From assembly GCA_013285425.1 (NCBI GenBank), contig CP053447.1, forward strand, positions 936,001-1,000,000: 64,000 nucleotides of DNA. The letters are read 5' to 3'. Under the pieces are notes generated by a model, which searched no databases, was not told the DNA's origin, and was given only the letters and a program-made list of their open reading frames with translations. Below, one piece after another: positions 17,114 to 26,886 of this stretch (position 1 is its first letter; every line of letters begins with the position of its first letter). Source of the stretch: Ignavibacteriota bacterium (GTDB lineage: Bacteria; Bacteroidota; Ignavibacteria; Ignavibacteriales; Ignavibacteriaceae). The translations under genes were made by a program, and so were the position numbers.

Positions 17114-18553
17114 TTATTCAATTTCTGAAAAGTTAGTTAGATACTCAGAAGATGTTCTGCCGAGTATTTGTTCAAGTTCATATTTGGTAACAATATAATT
17201 GTAAGTAATTTGAATCAGATTTAACCGGGCTTGCTTTAAAGCCATATCAGAATTCTGAATTTCAATCTGACTGCCGGCTCCTTCCCGATATCTTGTGGTT
17301 GCAATTTCATAAGCCCTTTGAGCAACGCCTACAATACGTTTCTGAGCATCAAGTAATGATTCTACTCTTTTTAATTCCATTAATTTAGATTTTACACTCA
17401 GTATTGTGTAATCCCGCAGCTGATTTAGTTTTTCTTCAGTCTGCTGAAAAGTAATAGTTGATTGTTCAACAGCATGTTTTGTTCTGTTTCCGCGCCAAAG
17501 GTTAATGGATAAACTTATGCCAACAGTTGCAGATGAGTAAGTATTAAAACTCCAATCCTCAGATGAACCGGCATAAGAATATTGACCGAAAGCAGCAATT
17601 GTAGGCCAATATCCGGCAACATCAAGATCAATAAATGCTTCATCAACCTGCTTTTTAAGATCAAGAGTCTTTAATTCAAAATTTTCATCAAGAGCTTCAT
17701 TTATTAAATCACTTTCATCTGAATGTTCAAATGATTCATAAGTAAAATCTCCCTGCACATCGATATCGTCACTTTGATTAATACCAAGGACAATTTTTAA
17801 TCCATCCGCAGCATTCTTTAAATTATTTTCCATCTGCAGAAGGACCGGTCTTATATTTTCAACCTGAACTTCCGCCTGAAGCATATCAAATTCTGAAACA
17901 AGTCCTTGTTTATACAGTGCCTTAACGTTATCAAGATTATCCATAGCATTATCAAAACTTTGTTTGGTTATCTCATATACTTTTTTGGAAAGTAAAACTC
18001 CATAGAAAGTTTTCTGTACAGATAACACTGTTTTAGAAACAGTGCTATTTAGATCTGCTTTGGCAAGTTCATAATAAATTTTAGATGCTCCGATTCCTTT
18101 AAATACTGCCGAGCTGAATAAAGTCTGTGTTAGTGTTATTCCGGTTGAAAAATTATTTGATTGAGAGAATGATTGTAAAATGTTATTCATTGGTCTGAAC
18201 TTACTATTATCACGCGGAATAACATTTTCATCGAAAAGAATAGAATATGTTGCATTGGTTAACAACGCCTGAAAATCCGGAAACAACATCATAGGCTTTT
18301 TAATAAAATGGGAGAAACTACCGGATAAATCAAGGCTTGGTAACGCATATCCAAATGCTTCATCAACTGCTGCTTCAGCTTTTTTAACATTCATTATTGA
18401 TATTGATATATCGCGGTTGTTCTGCAAAGCAATGGTAATGGCTTCGTTGATGTTTAAAACTTTTTGCTGTGCCGAAGTATCCCGACAAGGAACAGATATA
18501 AAAAGAAAAAAAATCAAAAAAGTGAAATAAAAAGGGGAGTATTTAGTTTTCAT
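17114..18553 (-). CDS. TolC family outer-membrane efflux channel
   Basis: About 479 residues. A signal peptide ends near residue 29 (DTSAQ), and the protein then shows the two internally repeated OEP domains of TolC-type channels, made of long heptad-like helices (for example residues 30-70 and 180-260) and short strands. The repeat start NINEAITIALQNNRDI is typical. It is the first gene of the efflux operon. The frame could begin at a TTG one codon earlier, but the ATG at 18553 is preferred. No regulator of the TetR or MarR class lies next to the operon. Confidence 0.92.
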   Translation of the reverse strand: MKTKYSPFYFTFLIFFLFISVPCRDTSAQQKVLNINEAITIALQNNRDISISIMNVKKAEAAVDEAFGYALPSLDLSGSFSHFIKKPMMLFPDFQALLTNATYSILFDENVIPRDNSKFRPMNNILQSFSQSNNFSTGITLTQTLFSSAVFKGIGASKIYYELAKADLNSTVSKTVLSVQKTFYGVLLSKKVYEITKQSFDNAMDNLDNVKALYKQGLVSEFDMLQAEVQVENIRPVLLQMENNLKNAADGLKIVLGINQSDDIDVQGDFTYESFEHSDESDLINEALDENFELKTLDLKKQVDEAFIDLDVAGYWPTIAAFGQYSYAGSSEDWSFNTYSSATVGISLSINLWRGNRTKHAVEQSTITFQQTEEKLNQLRDYTILSVKSKLMELKRVESLLDAQKRIVGVAQRAYEIATTRYREGAGSQIEIQNSDMALKQARLNLIQITYNYIVTKYELEQILGRTSSEYLTNFSEIE

Positions 18554-18864
18554 CAATTTCTCTAATATGAACTAGCAAATATTTGTATTTAATAAAGGTT
18601 TATTTCTGAAAGTAAGATTTTTTAAGTAAAGGAAAATTTACTGAGTAAAATTAAGTAAATATCACAAAATATTTATTTTAAAATTTGATGAATGGTAGCT
18701 TGTGTGAAGAAAATCAATGTTACACAATTAGCAAACATAAAAATATTGTGATTGTTAAAAAAAATATCCTGACCTGTGCGGTTGTAGATTATCTAAAAGG
18801 TTTTAGAAAATGTCGTAAAACAATATCATTTTAATTAAATTTGTATAAACAAACTAAAATCGAT
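18554..18864. other. Divergent intergenic region, no gene seen
   Basis: This gap of about 310 bp separates the divergent efflux operon (minus) and the glcD/glcF pair (plus). It must contain both promoters. The sequence is very A/T-rich, with no clear hairpin, operator palindrome or convincing -35/-10 pair, and no short gene could be supported. Confidence 0.5.
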
Positions 18865-20304
18865 ATGGATCAATACACAACCGAAAAATTGAAATCAATT
18901 GTAGGAGCGCAAAACTTCTTCGATTCTAAAGAAGATAAACTTGTTTATTCTTATGACGGTACACCTGTTTACAGACATCTGCCGGAAGCAGTTATATTTC
19001 CTGAAGATGCAGAGCAGATATCAAAAATTCTAAAACTTGCAAATCAGGAAAAGTTTAATGTTGTACCTCGGGGTGCAGGTACAGGTTTAAGCGGCGGATC
19101 AATACCGGTTGATAACTCCGTTGTTATTGTTATGACAAAATGGAATCGTGTTTTGGAAATTGATACCAGTAATTTGACTGCTTGGGTTGAACCCGGAGTT
19201 GTTACTGGTCATCTTCAAAATCAAGTTGAAAAAATTGGTTTATTTTATCCTCCCGATCCGGGCAGTTTAACTGTTTGTACGATTGGCGGTAATGTTGCAA
19301 GTAATGCTGGCGGATTAAGAGGACTTAAATATGGTGTTACAAAAAATTATGTGCTTGGTGTTGAAATGATTCTTCCGAATGGCGAATTGTTAAAATCCGG
19401 CGGGAAAAATATGAAAGATGCTGCCGGATATAATCTGAAAGATTTTATTATCGGCAGTGAAGGCACACTTGGAATTATTACTAAAGTATTGGTGAAGTTA
19501 TTACCAAAACCAACTAAGTCAATAACCTTACTGATATTTTTTAATAAACTTATTGATGCAGGAAAAGCTGTTTCAGATATTATTGCTGCTCACATTGTTC
19601 CATCGATGATGGAATTTTTAGATAACACAACAATTAATTGTGTGGAAGATTATACTCACATTGGTTTACCGAGAAAAAGCGAAGCCATACTGCTAATTGA
19701 AGTTGATGGTCGTGATTCGGAGGTGCAGGAAGATGCTGAAATAATCAGAAAGATTGCTGTTAAAAATAACGCATCTGCTCTTAAAGCTGCGAGTGATAAA
19801 GCAGAAGCAGAAAATCTTAAGACTGCGAGAAGAAGTGCTTTTAGTGCATTAGCTCGTAAAATGCCCACTACTATTCTGGAAGATGCAACTGTGCCGAGAA
19901 GTGAGCTTCCGGTTATGATTGAAAAAGTAACCAAAGCAGCAAAAATGTTCGATGTAATGATTGGTAATTTTGGACACGCAGGTGACGGTAATCTGCATCC
20001 AACCTGTCTTACCGATGAAAGAGACAGCAAAGCACTTGAGAAAGCTCATAAAGCTTTTGAATATATTTTTAATGAAGCAATTAAATTGGGCGGTACAATT
20101 ACCGGTGAGCATGGAACTGGTTTATCTAAAAAACAATTTTTGGAATCAGTTGCCGGACCTGCTGGTGTTGACATGATGAAGAGAATTAAATGTGCGATTG
20201 ATCCTAATAATATTCTTAATCCTGAAAAGATTTTTACCATCTCACCTAAATGTGAGGGCTACTTACCACTTAAACGTGAACAGATAAAAAACTTAAATGC
20301 ATAA
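18865..20304 (+). CDS. glcD: FAD-linked glycolate/D-lactate oxidase, GlcD subunit
   Basis: A 479-residue flavoprotein of the GlcD type. The N-terminal PCMH FAD-binding domain shows PRGAGTGLSGGSIP at about residue 70 and IGGNVASNAGG for pyrophosphate binding. The C-terminal FAD-oxidase domain carries GNFGHAGDGNLHP and ITGEHGTGLSK. Such proteins oxidise a 2-hydroxy acid (glycolate or D-lactate) and pass electrons through the GlcF iron-sulfur partner to the quinone pool. The ATG at 18865 is chosen over an in-frame TTG at 18841, because neither has a good ribosome binding site and family members start near here. Its end overlaps glcF by 8 bp, which implies translational coupling. Which hydroxy acid is used cannot be told. 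Confidence 0.9.
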   Translation: MDQYTTEKLKSIVGAQNFFDSKEDKLVYSYDGTPVYRHLPEAVIFPEDAEQISKILKLANQEKFNVVPRGAGTGLSGGSIPVDNSVVIVMTKWNRVLEIDTSNLTAWVEPGVVTGHLQNQVEKIGLFYPPDPGSLTVCTIGGNVASNAGGLRGLKYGVTKNYVLGVEMILPNGELLKSGGKNMKDAAGYNLKDFIIGSEGTLGIITKVLVKLLPKPTKSITLLIFFNKLIDAGKAVSDIIAAHIVPSMMEFLDNTTINCVEDYTHIGLPRKSEAILLIEVDGRDSEVQEDAEIIRKIAVKNNASALKAASDKAEAENLKTARRSAFSALARKMPTTILEDATVPRSELPVMIEKVTKAAKMFDVMIGNFGHAGDGNLHPTCLTDERDSKALEKAHKAFEYIFNEAIKLGGTITGEHGTGLSKKQFLESVAGPAGVDMMKRIKCAIDPNNILNPEKIFTISPKCEGYLPLKREQIKNLNA

Positions 20305-21616
20305 TCAAACCCAATATAAAGATCTGTTAAAAGTCTTACCTCACGATGATATACTTCAGCAATGTATTCATTGCGGATTGTGTTTAGCTGTCTGCCCGAC
20401 TTATGATATTACAAAAATTGAACGTTCTTCTCCCCGGGGAAGAATAGCAATGATAAAGTCAGTTGCAAGAAGTGAAACAGAATTAAGTGATAGGTTTGCC
20501 GAGGAAATGAATTTCTGCCTTGATTGTCTTGCGTGTGAAACTGCATGCCCTGCCGGGGTTCAATATGGCAGAATGGTTGAGACTGCACGGGTTGTTGTAG
20601 ATGAAGCAGGCTTCGGTACTTCAAAGATAAAGCGGGCTGTTAAGAGATTTTCACTCAGAAGATTTGTTGCTTCAAAAAATGGATTAAAATTTATATCGAG
20701 ATTGTTAAGATTTTATCAAAAAGCCGGATTACAAAAATTTGTAAGAGCAACTGGTATCTTAAAAATATTTTCTAAAAATCTTACTGAGATTGAAGCATTG
20801 TCTCCGGCAATATCTGAAAAATTTTCTGATAAACAGATTAAAGAGATTGAATTACCTGAAGGTGAGGTAAAATATAAAACTGCATTTCATTTTGGCTGTC
20901 TGATGAATACAATGTTTGCAGATATTAATATTGATACTATTGATGTTCTGAAAGAATGCGGTTGTAAAATAATAACACCTAAGGATCAAGTTTGCTGCGG
21001 ATCGCTTATGGGGCATAATGGTGATCTGGATTTTGCTTTGAAGCTTGCAAGAAAAAATATTGATGTATTTGAAAAACATGAATATGATTATCTGATTTCA
21101 AACTCCGCAGGGTGTGGAGCCTTTATGAAAGATTATGCCTATTTGTTAGAAGATGATCCTTTGTATGCTGATAAAGCTAAAAGGTTTGCAGCTAAAGTTA
21201 AAGACATAACTGAGTTTATTTTTGAACAAAAACCTGAGATGAAATTTATTTCTGAGCAAACACCTGAATCAGTAACCTATCACGATGCTTGTCATTTGGT
21301 TCATGCTCAAAAAGTATATTCGCAACCAAGGGAAGTTATTAAATCTTTGCCGGGGGTAAAATACACTGAGCTTGAGGAAGCAAGCTGGTGCTGCGGCAGT
21401 GCCGGTATTTATAATGTAGTTAGATACGAAGATTCATTGATTCAATTGAAACGCAAGATGAATAATATTAAAAATACAAATGCAAAAGTTGTGTTAACAG
21501 GAAATCCGGGTTGTATGGGGCAGATAAAACACGGCACTAAAAAATTTAATGTTGATGTTGAGGTGCTGCATCCTGTTACTTTGATTAAAAAACTGTTAAA
21601 GAACAATCAGAAATAA
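20297..21616 (+). CDS. glcF: Iron-sulfur subunit of glycolate/D-lactate oxidase (GlcF type)
   Basis: A 439-residue protein with two [4Fe-4S] ferredoxin motifs, CIHCGLCLAVCP (about residue 22) and CLDCLACETACP (about 74). Two cysteine-rich CCG domains follow, marked by QVCCGSLMGHNGD and SWCCGSAGIYNV. This is the classic GlcF/GlpC layout that carries electrons from the flavin subunit to menaquinone at the membrane. The ATG lies inside the last codons of glcD (8-bp overlap), so the two are one transcript. Pairing with a flavin subunit makes a glycolate or D-lactate oxidase more likely than an anaerobic glycerol-phosphate enzyme. Confidence 0.9.
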   Translation: MHNQTQYKDLLKVLPHDDILQQCIHCGLCLAVCPTYDITKIERSSPRGRIAMIKSVARSETELSDRFAEEMNFCLDCLACETACPAGVQYGRMVETARVVVDEAGFGTSKIKRAVKRFSLRRFVASKNGLKFISRLLRFYQKAGLQKFVRATGILKIFSKNLTEIEALSPAISEKFSDKQIKEIELPEGEVKYKTAFHFGCLMNTMFADINIDTIDVLKECGCKIITPKDQVCCGSLMGHNGDLDFALKLARKNIDVFEKHEYDYLISNSAGCGAFMKDYAYLLEDDPLYADKAKRFAAKVKDITEFIFEQKPEMKFISEQTPESVTYHDACHLVHAQKVYSQPREVIKSLPGVKYTELEEASWCCGSAGIYNVVRYEDSLIQLKRKMNNIKNTNAKVVLTGNPGCMGQIKHGTKKFNVDVEVLHPVTLIKKLLKNNQK

Positions 21617-21631
21617 TTGATCTTTGTAGTG

Positions 21632-22894
21632 CTACAATATCTTTTCGTCCCAAATCAAATGTTCAAAAGTTTCTCTGCTTCTTATTACTGATAAGTTAGT
21701 TCCATTAACCAAAATTTCAGCCGGACGGCGGCGCGCATTGTAATTTGAACTCATAACCATTCCATAAGCACCTGCAGACATTATCGCAAGCAGCTCACCG
21801 GACTTGGTTTCAGATATTTCTCTATCACGGGCAATGTAATCTCCTGATTCACAAACCGGACCGACAACATCAACAATTTTTTCTTTTCTGTCTTCAAATA
21901 ACTGAACCGGCTGAACATGATGATAGGCTTGATAAATAGAAGGTCTGAGAAGATCGTTCATAGCTGCATCAATAATAACAAAATTCTTATCACCATTTTT
22001 TTTATTATAAAGCACTTCAGTTACAAGTATTCCGCCGTTTGCAGTTAAATATCTGCCGGGTTCAAAAAATATCTGACAGTTAAGTTTTTTAAAAAGAGGA
22101 ATCGTTTTCTCGGCAAACTCATTAATTGTAAATGATTGCTCATTATTATAAGTAACTCCTATTCCGCCGCCAACATCAAAATGCTCTAGTTTTAAACCGT
22201 CTTTTTCAATTTCAAAATAAAGTTCTGAAAGTTTTTGAACTGCTTCACAAAAAGGGACTATCGAAGTAATTTGTGAACCGATGTGCATATCGATTCCGGT
22301 GAATTTAATGTTTCTGAATTCTTTCCTGTGCTTATAGATATTTAATGCAGACTTTGAATCAACTCCAAATTTGTTTGTTGATAATCCGGTAGATATATAA
22401 GGATGAGTTTTTGCATCAACATCCGGATTAACCCGAATTGCAACCGAAGCAGTTTTATTCAACTCACCTGCAATTTTATTTATTAGCTCAATTTCTTCCT
22501 CTGATTCAGCTTTTATCATCAGAACATTTTTTTCTATACCAATCTTAATTTCATTTTTTGTTTTACCAACACTTGTTAAAATTATATTGGATGGATGAAT
22601 ACCGGTTTTTAATGCACGATAAAGCTCGCCTTCAGAATTTGCGTCAATGCCGCTGCCAAGCTTTGCAAAAGTATTTATAATACTCAGATTATAATTTGCC
22701 TTCATCGCATAAAATATTTTATGATTTAAGCTGCTGAATGCGCTCGCGAAATTATTATATTGTTTTATGAAGTGATTTTTGCTGTAAATGTAAAGCGGGG
22801 TTCCAAATTCACCGGTTATTTTATCAACGCTTACATCTTCAATAAAGAGTTTATTGTTTTTGTACTTTATAAATTCTGTTTCTAAGTGATGCAT
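21632..22894 (-). CDS. lysA: Diaminopimelate decarboxylase
   Basis: About 420 residues of fold-type III PLP decarboxylase. The PLP lysine lies in FYAMKANYNLSII near residue 50. Other conserved blocks are MHIGSQI, the phosphate loop FDVGGGIGVTY, the substrate segment FEPGRYL, and CESGDYIARDR with the catalytic Cys of the second subunit. The enzyme makes L-lysine from meso-diaminopimelate in the cytoplasm. The frame extends 9 codons upstream to a TTG at 22921, but the ATG at 22894 gives the usual N-terminus. Upstream on the transcript lies the 88-bp hairpin array, which occupies the whole gap to the preceding minus-strand gene. The gene is convergent with glcF, 15 bp apart. Confidence 0.94.
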   Translation of the reverse strand: MHHLETEFIKYKNNKLFIEDVSVDKITGEFGTPLYIYSKNHFIKQYNNFASAFSSLNHKIFYAMKANYNLSIINTFAKLGSGIDANSEGELYRALKTGIHPSNIILTSVGKTKNEIKIGIEKNVLMIKAESEEEIELINKIAGELNKTASVAIRVNPDVDAKTHPYISTGLSTNKFGVDSKSALNIYKHRKEFRNIKFTGIDMHIGSQITSIVPFCEAVQKLSELYFEIEKDGLKLEHFDVGGGIGVTYNNEQSFTINEFAEKTIPLFKKLNCQIFFEPGRYLTANGGILVTEVLYNKKNGDKNFVIIDAAMNDLLRPSIYQAYHHVQPVQLFEDRKEKIVDVVGPVCESGDYIARDREISETKSGELLAIMSAGAYGMVMSSNYNARRRPAEILVNGTNLSVIRSRETFEHLIWDEKIL

Positions 22895-22948
22895 AGTAAT
22901 TATTTTTCTTTGTTTGTTCAAAGTAACAGTTAAGTAATAATTCTCATT

Positions 22949-23329
22949 AGTCAGTCTGAGCGGAGTCGAAGACTGATTTTGCTCTTGTCACTTTTCGACT
23001 TCGCTCAAAGTGACAGTGGATTAATAATTTTCAACTAGTCAGTCTGAGCTAAGTCGAAGACTGATTTTGTTCTGGTCACTTTTCGACTTCGCTCAAAGTG
23101 ACAGAGAATTTTCAATTTCCAATTAGTCAGTCTGAGCGGAGTCGAAGACTGATTTTGTTCTAGTCACTTTTCGACTTTGCTCAAAGTGACATTGGATTAA
23201 CAATTTCCAATTAGTCAGGCTTAGCTAAGTCGAAGACTGATTTTGCTCTTGTCACTTTTCGACTTCGCTCAAAGTGACATTGGATTAACAATTTTCAATT
23301 AGTCTGTCTGAGCGGAGTCGAAGACTGAA
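22949..23329. repeat. 88-bp tandem array of paired hairpins (4 full copies + partial fifth)
   Basis: Units begin at 22949, 23037, 23125, 23213 and 23301, an exact 88-bp period. Each full unit holds hairpin A (tcagtct/agactga arms around a 12-base centre such as gagcggagtcga) and hairpin B (tgtcacttt/aaagtgaca arms around tcgacttcgctc). The centres of A and B are nearly reverse complements of each other. Units 1, 3 and 5 have the centre gcggag, units 2 and 4 gctaag. The array fills the gap between lysA and the amidase-NamZ gene. Elements with a gtcgaagac / ttcgacttcgctca core are known as scattered palindromic repeats in Bacteroidota-type genomes; the tandem form here is unusual. It has no unique spacers, so it is not CRISPR. 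Confidence 0.95.
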
Positions 23330-23333
23330 AGTT

Positions 23334-25145
23334 TTAATTATATAAATAATACTTTTCAGAAAGCTTTCTAAAATTATCAATGTCTTTGTTTAAGTAGGGG
23401 AGTATATCTTCAACCTTTAATCTTTGCATAAAAAGCTCACGTATCTTACTTGTTCCCAAAACTTTATCGAACATATCAAAACGACCTTCATTTTCAGCAA
23501 TAATATTTCTTCCATACAACTCGCTTATTGCCTGTGCAAAATAAAATTGTGCGTTTGTTAAATTGATTCTTTTATAATCAGTAATATAGATCTCAACTCC
23601 GTTAAGCATTTTATCTTTTCCAAAACCGTAATAAGGTTTATAAGAAATTGGTCTGAATATTACTCCATCCAGATTATAGGAATTCATTTTATTTGCAAGC
23701 TCTTCAGATTTAATCCACTCTGTTGCAAAGGTCTGAAACGGTAATGTATATCCGACACCAATTGATAATACACCTCTAAGTTCGCCAAGAATTCCGGATG
23801 CAGCATAATAAAAAGGAGAGTATCTATGAGGAATATGCGGTGAAGTCAGAACCCAGGGCAAACCTGTCTGTTCAAAATACATATCACGTGTCCAGCCTTC
23901 CATCGGAATAACAGTTAAATTACATTTAACTTTATTTTGAAGCATTCCTTCCTCATTTAATAATTTAGCTAACTCACCTACAGTTAATCCGTGCACATAA
24001 GGAATTGCAAACTGACTGACAAATGAAAAATAACCATCTTCAACGATGTTGCCTTCAATTCTGCTTCCTCCAAGCGGATTCGGACGATCAAGTATAACAA
24101 CATCTTTATTATTTTCGGCTGCAGCCTCCATTACCAAGCCCATTGTGCTGATATATGTGTAAGAACGGCTTCCGATATCCTGAATATCAAACACAATAAC
24201 ATCAATATCCTTCAGCATTTCTGTGCTAGGTTTTCGCGTTTTTCCATATAAAGAATAAACCGGCAGCTTTGTTGTTTCATCAATATAAAAATCTACATGC
24301 TCACCGGCTGTATAATTCCCACGAACTCCGTGCTCAGGTCCATAAAGTGCTGTTAAGTTTACACCTTCAGCTTCAAATAAAATATCAATTGTTGATTTAA
24401 GTTTTCTATCAACTCCGGTTGGATTTGTTACCAATCCGACTCTTTTACCTTTAAGTAAATCAAAATTTCTTTCACGCAAGATTTCAATACCGGTTTTAAC
24501 TATTACTTTTTTATCACAGCAATTTTGTGTTAGTTCTGATTCAACCATTTTCAGAAAAGAACCATCTTCAAAATATTTGTAAAGATCTTTACCTGGACAA
24601 AGTGTTTCAGTGTAATCTTTATGAGTCCTTATATCTTTTAAGTCAACATTAAATCTTTGTTTAAGAAAAGCAGTTAATTTTGAAAGAGAGTTCAGCTGTT
24701 CTCTGTTTATTTTTTGCTCTTCATAATTTCCAACTACACAGATCAATACATGTCCGTTAACATCATAATCTGTATTTGTATCTCCCGGAACATTTACCGG
24801 TCGGGCTTCATAAATTTTTCCCTTAAGGTCAATCATAAAATGATAAGGATTATCAGCCCATTTTTTTTCTCTTCTGCTCCAACTTTGAAGATTACGGAGA
24901 TAGCTAATCATATCCTTATCTTCTGCAAAATATTCACCACCGTGATGAATAGTAATTTTATTTATTTGATGTTGAGGAACACTTCTATCAAAAGGTATCC
25001 ATCCCCAATCATTTCTTTTAATTACTTTTAAATCACCAGGATATTCAAGCTCAGAAATATTAACTATTGAAATTTGCTGAGACCCGGAACATCCGGAAAA
25101 TAAAAAGCCCAAAATAATTAATAATAATGCCAGAGATTCTTTCAT
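23334..25145 (-). CDS. Amidase-NamZ fusion lipoprotein (Amidase_2 + DUF1343)
   Basis: A 603-residue predicted lipoprotein (lipobox LFSGC near residue 19) with two enzymes in one chain. Residues about 45-205 are an N-acetylmuramoyl-L-alanine amidase (Amidase_2/PGRP) with zinc ligands in ITIHHGGE and in THKDYTETLCPG (His and Cys). Residues about 215-600 are DUF1343, the family of exo-beta-N-acetylmuramidase NamZ, with GLVTNPTGVD, YGPEHGVRG, FDIQDIGSRSYTY and LDRPNPLGG. The amidase would strip stem peptides and NamZ would release terminal MurNAc from glycan chains. It is divergent from the NhaC-kinase-AmpG gene set, sharing a 214-bp promoter region. Domain calls are firm; joint action on cell-wall fragments is inferred. 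Confidence 0.9.
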   Translation of the reverse strand: MKESLALLLIILGFLFSGCSGSQQISIVNISELEYPGDLKVIKRNDWGWIPFDRSVPQHQINKITIHHGGEYFAEDKDMISYLRNLQSWSRREKKWADNPYHFMIDLKGKIYEARPVNVPGDTNTDYDVNGHVLICVVGNYEEQKINREQLNSLSKLTAFLKQRFNVDLKDIRTHKDYTETLCPGKDLYKYFEDGSFLKMVESELTQNCCDKKVIVKTGIEILRERNFDLLKGKRVGLVTNPTGVDRKLKSTIDILFEAEGVNLTALYGPEHGVRGNYTAGEHVDFYIDETTKLPVYSLYGKTRKPSTEMLKDIDVIVFDIQDIGSRSYTYISTMGLVMEAAAENNKDVVILDRPNPLGGSRIEGNIVEDGYFSFVSQFAIPYVHGLTVGELAKLLNEEGMLQNKVKCNLTVIPMEGWTRDMYFEQTGLPWVLTSPHIPHRYSPFYYAASGILGELRGVLSIGVGYTLPFQTFATEWIKSEELANKMNSYNLDGVIFRPISYKPYYGFGKDKMLNGVEIYITDYKRINLTNAQFYFAQAISELYGRNIIAENEGRFDMFDKVLGTSKIRELFMQRLKVEDILPYLNKDIDNFRKLSEKYYLYN

Positions 25146-25359
25146 AATATTTTAGCTATCATTTAGTTAAATGAATAATCGTTGTTTTTTGTAACTATAA
25201 ATAATTATTCAACACTCAAAATTAACATTAAAGAATTGCTGGTTCAATAAAATTTAATTTTATCCCGAAAGTATTTTTCGATATTTTGCAAAAGGATTAA
25301 GAAAGTTTTTTATGATCTTTAATAGACAAATTAATCAATACCAATTTTAACGGCTATTT

Positions 25360-26847
25360 ATGGAGCATTACGGATTTTGGTCACTTCTTCCGCCTTTACT
25401 TGCAATTATCTTTGCAATTAAAACCCGTCAGGTATTTGTTTCTCTATTATTCGGTATTTGGCTTGGATGGATTATCCTCAGTGGAGGAAATTTAATTTCG
25501 GGCACAACCGCTACTATACAAGCATTGGTAAATGTTTTTGCCGAGCCAAGCAATACAAGAACTATAATGTTTAGCTGTCTTGTTGGTGCACTGATTGCAT
25601 TCATTCAAAGATCCGGTGGTGTTGCAGGCTTTGTTAATCTGATAAACAGACTGCTTACATATCTTGAAAATAAAAAAATCGGTAAGAGCAGAAAAATTGT
25701 TCAGCTTTTAGCCTGGGCAACCGGAACTGCAATTTTTGTTGAATCCAGTATAAACACTTTAACAGTAGGTACTGTATTCAGACCGGTTTTTGACCGATTA
25801 AAAATTCCAAGAGAAAAACTTGCATACATAGGTGATTCTATTTCAGCACCAACTTGTATTCTTATTCCTCTTAATGCCTGGGGAGCTTATATTATGGGAC
25901 TGATAGCCGCACAAGGATTTAGCAATCCGCTAACAATTTTGGTATATGCATTCCCGGTTAATTTTTATCCAATGTTTGCTATGGCTATGGTTCTTTTTGT
26001 AATATTATCCGGAAAAGATTTTGGACCAATGAAAAAAGCTGAAGAAAGAGCAATTAAAGAAGGAAAAGTAATTCGTGATGGAGCTGTGCCGCTTATCTCT
26101 GCTGATGTTGTTTCGCTGGAGAAAAAGGAAAATGTTACAGCCAGAGCAATTAATATGATCATTCCAATTGCTGTAATGGTTGGAATGATGCCGCTTATGC
26201 TTCTTTATACAGGTTGGGGTGAAGTTGAAAATATTTCTCAATATCCTTGGTATGAACAGATATTTTTTGCAATCGGAAAGGGTTCAGGCTCAACTGCGGT
26301 TTTATATTCTGTTCTTACTTCAATTATTGTTTCAAGTATTCTCTATATATCACAAAAAATATTCAGTTTTTCTGAAACGATAGATTTGATATTTAAAGGA
26401 ATCAGCGGATTGATTCCGCTCGCTTTACTTATGATGCTTGCTTTCGCAATAGGAACTGTATGCAAAGAATTGGGTACCGGCTATTATACAGCAGAATTAT
26501 CAAAGCAATGGCTATCTCCAAACTTTGTTCCGATTATAGTGTTTTTAGTTGCTTGTTTTATTGCATTTTCAACAGGAACATCATGGGGAACATTTGCAAT
26601 TATGATCCCTATTGGAATTCCAATGGCACAGGCTCTTGATGCTAATTTATACTTAACAGTTGCTGCTGCTCTTGGCGGCGGAGTATTCGGTGATCACTGT
26701 TCACCGATTTCTGATACTACGATTATTTCTTCAATGGCATCAGCAAGCGATCATATTGATCATGTTAAAACGCAATTACCTTATGCAATAACAGCAGCAG
26801 TGATTACAGGTTTGTTATATCTGATACTTGGATTCATTTTTCATTAA
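25360..26847 (+). CDS. nhaC: NhaC family Na+/H+ antiporter
   Basis: A 495-residue integral membrane protein with about 11 to 12 hydrophobic segments and family motifs such as GTAIFVESSINTLTVG, GDSISAPTCILIPLNAWGAY, STGTSWGTFAIMIPIG and GDHCSPISDTTIISS. NhaC-type antiporters swap Na+ for H+, and some relatives exchange carboxylates, so the substrate is not fixed. It leads a plus-strand run of four genes (antiporter, amino-sugar kinase, AmpG-like transporter, peptidase). The gap to the kinase is only 39 bp, so they are probably co-transcribed. A sodium gradient link to uptake is speculative. Confidence 0.85.
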   Translation: MEHYGFWSLLPPLLAIIFAIKTRQVFVSLLFGIWLGWIILSGGNLISGTTATIQALVNVFAEPSNTRTIMFSCLVGALIAFIQRSGGVAGFVNLINRLLTYLENKKIGKSRKIVQLLAWATGTAIFVESSINTLTVGTVFRPVFDRLKIPREKLAYIGDSISAPTCILIPLNAWGAYIMGLIAAQGFSNPLTILVYAFPVNFYPMFAMAMVLFVILSGKDFGPMKKAEERAIKEGKVIRDGAVPLISADVVSLEKKENVTARAINMIIPIAVMVGMMPLMLLYTGWGEVENISQYPWYEQIFFAIGKGSGSTAVLYSVLTSIIVSSILYISQKIFSFSETIDLIFKGISGLIPLALLMMLAFAIGTVCKELGTGYYTAELSKQWLSPNFVPIIVFLVACFIAFSTGTSWGTFAIMIPIGIPMAQALDANLYLTVAAALGGGVFGDHCSPISDTTIISSMASASDHIDHVKTQLPYAITAAVITGLLYLILGFIFH

Positions 26848-26886
26848 AATATTAATTTTATACAAAGAAAATTTTTAGGTGGTGAT

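Noticed and set aside
22949..23329. CRISPR array
   Set aside because: The whole 88-bp unit repeats, there are no unique spacers, and no cas genes are nearby.
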